Positions 3,699 through 5,565 of a DNA stretch of 5,565 nucleotides are shown in pieces (within the stretch, counting starts at the first letter, position 1; every line of letters begins with the position of its first letter). The position numbers and the translations under genes are program-made. The notes under the pieces were generated by a model, which worked only from the letters and a program-made list of their open reading frames with translations, was not told where the DNA came from and did not search any database. Source of the stretch: Thermoplasmata archaeon (GTDB taxonomy: Archaea; Thermoplasmatota; Thermoplasmata; Sysuiplasmatales; Sysuiplasmataceae); contig JAJYOM010000111.1 in assembly GCA_021796175.1 (NCBI GenBank), positions 1 through 5,565 on the forward strand, written 5' to 3'.

Positions 3699-5177
3699 TC
3701 AATCCATTGGTTTGTGCGGATCCAGTCTACCTTCTACCTTCTGAGCAGGCGCGTTCACCGTTCCATGCTCCCATGGAAGGTCGCTCTGATGTCGCACAGT
3801 ATAAAGATAGAGAGCTGCAAGGAAGAGAGCGAATATTAGAATGCCAAATCCGACAAAGAAGATGATGGAATTGAGGTACTCGACCCAGATATATTCGCCA
3901 ATCAATGCTAGCATCATGCCAACAATTGCGAACGGTGGAACATAATGAGGATAACCTGCAGTCGATGCCTTTCTGTATACTACGTCCACTGCAAGAAGGA
4001 TGCCGGCAGTTATTGGCATCAGGAAGAAGCCAAGCAACAGGTGAGACCTTATGAACGCGAGATCATGCAGATAACCTACTGCACCGTTAGGTGGTGGAAC
4101 GCCACCACCAAAGTATGTCTCGTTGAACTCAATCGGATAACCGATTCCAGCAATGGCAATGAATGCTACGACCCAGCTTAGTAGCATCGATATCCTGAGC
4201 GGATCCCTCGCAGATAAGACCTTATTCTTTGCCTCATGTCGCTCCGCGGGTATAAAGGCTATAGCAACCAGTCCAATGAGCGCACCTCCTCCTACAAAGC
4301 CTGTGAGGATGTCATCAAGGGCAAGGCCATTAACGCCGCCAGGACCGCTGGCAAACATGACGGGGATTGACCAGTCTGTGACTGCGCTGTAAATGTATGC
4401 GGCAGACATTGCAAGGACTCCTATCTCCATTATCCAGAGGCCGATGTCAGCAAGCCAGTGCCTGAACCCTTCTGCTGTCTTGTAGCCGAAGTAAATCATG
4501 GTAAGCGCAGCAATGCCTCCCATCACTGCAGGGAGCATTTCGTGCGAGTGGCTTCCGATTAAGTTTGCGGTGAAATCGGAACCAGTAACTCCCAGGCCGG
4601 AAATATAGCCGGGAACAAGGGGGAGCCACCCGAAGCCCCAGTCGACACCAACGCCAGCCGCATGCCCCACGATGGCTGCAAGAAAGGCGCTAATTACTGA
4701 GGTGGTCACAACAATGTATCCGATGCCCATCTTCGTGTAAGGAATGCCCTGCGCGCGCGGCATCACAAGAAGACCGTAAATCAGGGAAGCGGCCATTTCG
4801 TCCAGCACAAGGAAGCCGAATATCTGCATCCAGAGCGGGACTGTGTCACTTATGGAGTATATGAAAAGGGAACCGATTCCTGCCAGCACTATGGCCGGGA
4901 TGAGACTGTATTGCAGGAGCCTCTTCACATCTCCCCCCACATTCATGAGCAGGGACACAATGCAAATAAGAATCCCCACAAGCGGCAGCATAATGGCATG
5001 GTAATACATCAGCGTCCTGAAATTGAAATCCCCAAGGCTCGCCCACGGTATGCCCAGCAACGGACTTAATGCAAAGAGCAAAACAATCCAAGCCGATGCA
5101 AGCAATATTAGGTTGGTCGCGGAAGATGTCCACAACGTGTACCAGTTTTTTGTCCTCGATGCTTCATTTACCCCCAT
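3699..5177 (-). CDS. Polytopic membrane protein with conserved-looking histidines, oxidase-subunit-I-like size, function unknown
   Basis: 492 residues with about 12 hydrophobic helices (roughly 21-40, 56-79, 87-108, 115-139, 150-172, 213-232, 243-265, 283-309, 327-346, 377-400, 411-432, 437-460), as in heme-copper oxidase subunit I. Intramembrane or interfacial histidines are H60, H172, H210, H212, H371, H379 and H411. H60-A-I-M63 in helix 2 resembles the low-spin-heme HGxxM of oxidases. The catalytic hallmarks, HPEVY/HPxVY, the HH pair and HxH of helix 10, are absent, so a working heme-copper site is unlikely. H-MLP motifs recur at 60-67 and 212-218. Extramembrane features include FASGPGGVNG (275-284) and a proline-rich VPPPNG loop (360-365). 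It starts at ATG 5177 with a poor ribosome site (GGGGG, 5190-5186). Co-transcription with ctaB suggests a heme protein or assembly factor; an uncharacterised permease is the alternative. Confidence 0.85.
   Translation of the reverse strand: MGVNEASRTKNWYTLWTSSATNLILLASAWIVLLFALSPLLGIPWASLGDFNFRTLMYYHAIMLPLVGILICIVSLLMNVGGDVKRLLQYSLIPAIVLAGIGSLFIYSISDTVPLWMQIFGFLVLDEMAASLIYGLLVMPRAQGIPYTKMGIGYIVVTTSVISAFLAAIVGHAAGVGVDWGFGWLPLVPGYISGLGVTGSDFTANLIGSHSHEMLPAVMGGIAALTMIYFGYKTAEGFRHWLADIGLWIMEIGVLAMSAAYIYSAVTDWSIPVMFASGPGGVNGLALDDILTGFVGGGALIGLVAIAFIPAERHEAKNKVLSARDPLRISMLLSWVVAFIAIAGIGYPIEFNETYFGGGVPPPNGAVGYLHDLAFIRSHLLLGFFLMPITAGILLAVDVVYRKASTAGYPHYVPPFAIVGMMLALIGEYIWVEYLNSIIFFVGFGILIFALFLAALYLYTVRHQSDLPWEHGTVNAPAQKVEGRLDPHKPMD
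4450..4472 (-). repeat. Internal copy of a 23-base inverted repeat
   Basis: These bases, read on the minus strand, encode EGFRHWLA (residues 236-243) of the membrane protein. They are identical over all 23 bases to the plus strand at 5543-5565. A match this long is not expected by chance in a window of this size. Confidence 0.9.
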
Positions 5178-5220
5178 TTTTCAAACCCCCGGATTTTCAT
5201 CGGTTTCTCACAGCCAGCCG

Positions 5221-5236
5221 CTTGCCAAATGGCAAG
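5221..5236. promoter_or_regulatory. 16-base palindrome upstream of the membrane protein gene
   Basis: CTTGCCAAATGGCAAG has 7-base arms around AA and lies 44 bases before the ATG at 5177. It could be an operator, or a tight hairpin in the leader if transcription starts near 5338. Confidence 0.45.
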
Positions 5237-5360
5237 AACTGTGCACTGCCCTGCTGTCGTGCCAGACTGCGTCTCTTTGTTCACTGGCTAGGTCCTGTGA
5301 ATGAATAATCAACACATGAAACAGTAGATGACACGTTAACCCGAAATGTTGAGCTATGTT

Positions 5361-5370
5361 GTTATATATC
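5361..5370 (-). promoter_or_regulatory. Possible TATA box of the membrane protein-ctaB operon
   Basis: GATATATAAC reads on the minus strand and is the best TATA match upstream of the operon. It predicts a start near 5338 and a leader of about 160 bases, long for an archaeon. A weaker alternative is TTGATTATTC near 5311-5302. The symmetric core could also act on the plus strand. Confidence 0.3.
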
Positions 5371-5509
5371 GAAATTCTTCACTTTGGCAACGCGAATTTC
5401 CACACTTCATATGCCGTAAAACTAGCAACATTGGTGCGGATATAGTTTAGAAACAAATCGTACATCCACGACACACATTTGGTGAATGCATCTCATAGAT
5501 GATATCTAA

Positions 5510-5565
5510 AGTAAATTTGAATTGGCTGCAAAGAAGGTTGCGGAAGGGTTCAGGCACTGGCTTGC
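5510..5565 (+). pseudogene. Start of a partial second copy of the membrane-protein coding region, runs off the window
   Basis: After an in-frame TAA (5507-5509) the plus strand is open to the edge and reads SKFELAAKKVAEGFRHWL. The last part, K-V-A-EGFRHWLA, matches K233-T-A-EGFRHWLA of the membrane protein, with 23 identical bases to the end of the window. Upstream of K the two sequences are unrelated. The only start codon is TTG at 5522, with no ribosome site. It may be a promoterless C-terminal half (silent cassette or duplication remnant) or a new gene with a different N-terminus. Only about 18 codons are visible, so its status is open. Confidence 0.4.
5543..5565 (+). repeat. External copy of the 23-base inverted repeat (truncated by the window edge)
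   Basis: Identical to the minus strand at 4472-4450 and in the same codon phase in both places. The match begins at the GAA codon; the codon before differs only synonymously (GCG against GCA), and the AAG codon two further back also agrees. The arms are 1,070 bases apart, enclosing the operon's upstream region and the first 235 codons. Confidence 0.9.

Larger units (their letters stand above)
5178..5509. other. Upstream region of the membrane protein-ctaB operon
   Basis: About 330 bases with no convincing gene. It holds a 16-base palindrome (5221-5236), a TATA-like box far upstream (5370-5361) and the weak ribosome site near 5190. A ten-residue frame starts at ATG 5200 and ends at TAA 5170-5168, overlapping the start of the membrane protein in another frame; it could be a leader peptide but has no ribosome site. 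GCCAG/CTGGC pairs lie around 5261 and 5285. Confidence 0.45.

Noticed and set aside
3699..5177. Annotation as catalytic cytochrome c oxidase subunit I
   Set aside because: The copper and high-spin heme ligands of that family are not present despite the similar helix count.

Overview
The window looks archaeal. It carries an aIF1A translation factor gene followed by a RIO1-type kinase gene, a common archaeal pairing. It also has TATA-type promoter elements about 25 bases ahead of likely transcription starts, a GGTGAG Shine-Dalgarno, and TTG start codons. The moderate base composition, a heme O synthase and short compact operons would suit an aerobic Thermoplasmata-like euryarchaeon, but that placement is inference. 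Every well-supported gene lies on the minus strand.

Layout, read in the direction of transcription (right to left). At the right edge (about 5510-5565, plus strand) an open frame enters that repeats, in inverted orientation, 23 bases from the middle of the large membrane-protein gene. Positions 5178-5509 form an upstream region with a 16-base palindrome and a distant TATA box. A two-gene operon follows: a 492-residue, roughly 12-helix, histidine-containing membrane protein (5177-3699), then, 24 bases on and in the same frame, protoheme IX farnesyltransferase (heme O synthase, ctaB, 3674-2745). Next is a 500-base gene-poor stretch (2744-2241) rich in inverted repeats, containing a short ORF broken by a stop codon. 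After it come a 185-residue protein of unknown function (2240-1683), a previously easy-to-miss 57-residue four-cysteine protein (1479-1306) with its own promoter, operator-like palindrome and possible terminator, and finally aIF1A (965-588) and the start of RIO1 (565 to the left edge).

How the genes may work together. The right half is a heme and membrane-electron-transfer module: CtaB makes heme O, the precursor or cofactor of terminal oxidases. The membrane protein beside it has an oxidase-subunit-I-like size and helix count, but I do not see the histidine pattern of a catalytic heme-copper site. It may bind heme without being the oxidase. The left half is translation and ribosome-maturation housekeeping. 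The middle holds accessory genes with individual promoters.

The observation most worth following is the inverted 23-base repeat. It is in the same protein reading frame in both copies and flanks the promoter plus the first 235 codons of the membrane-protein gene. This could be a trace of gene duplication, an invertible segment that swaps C-terminal halves, or an assembly or amplification artefact. The second copy runs off the window, so this sequence alone cannot decide.
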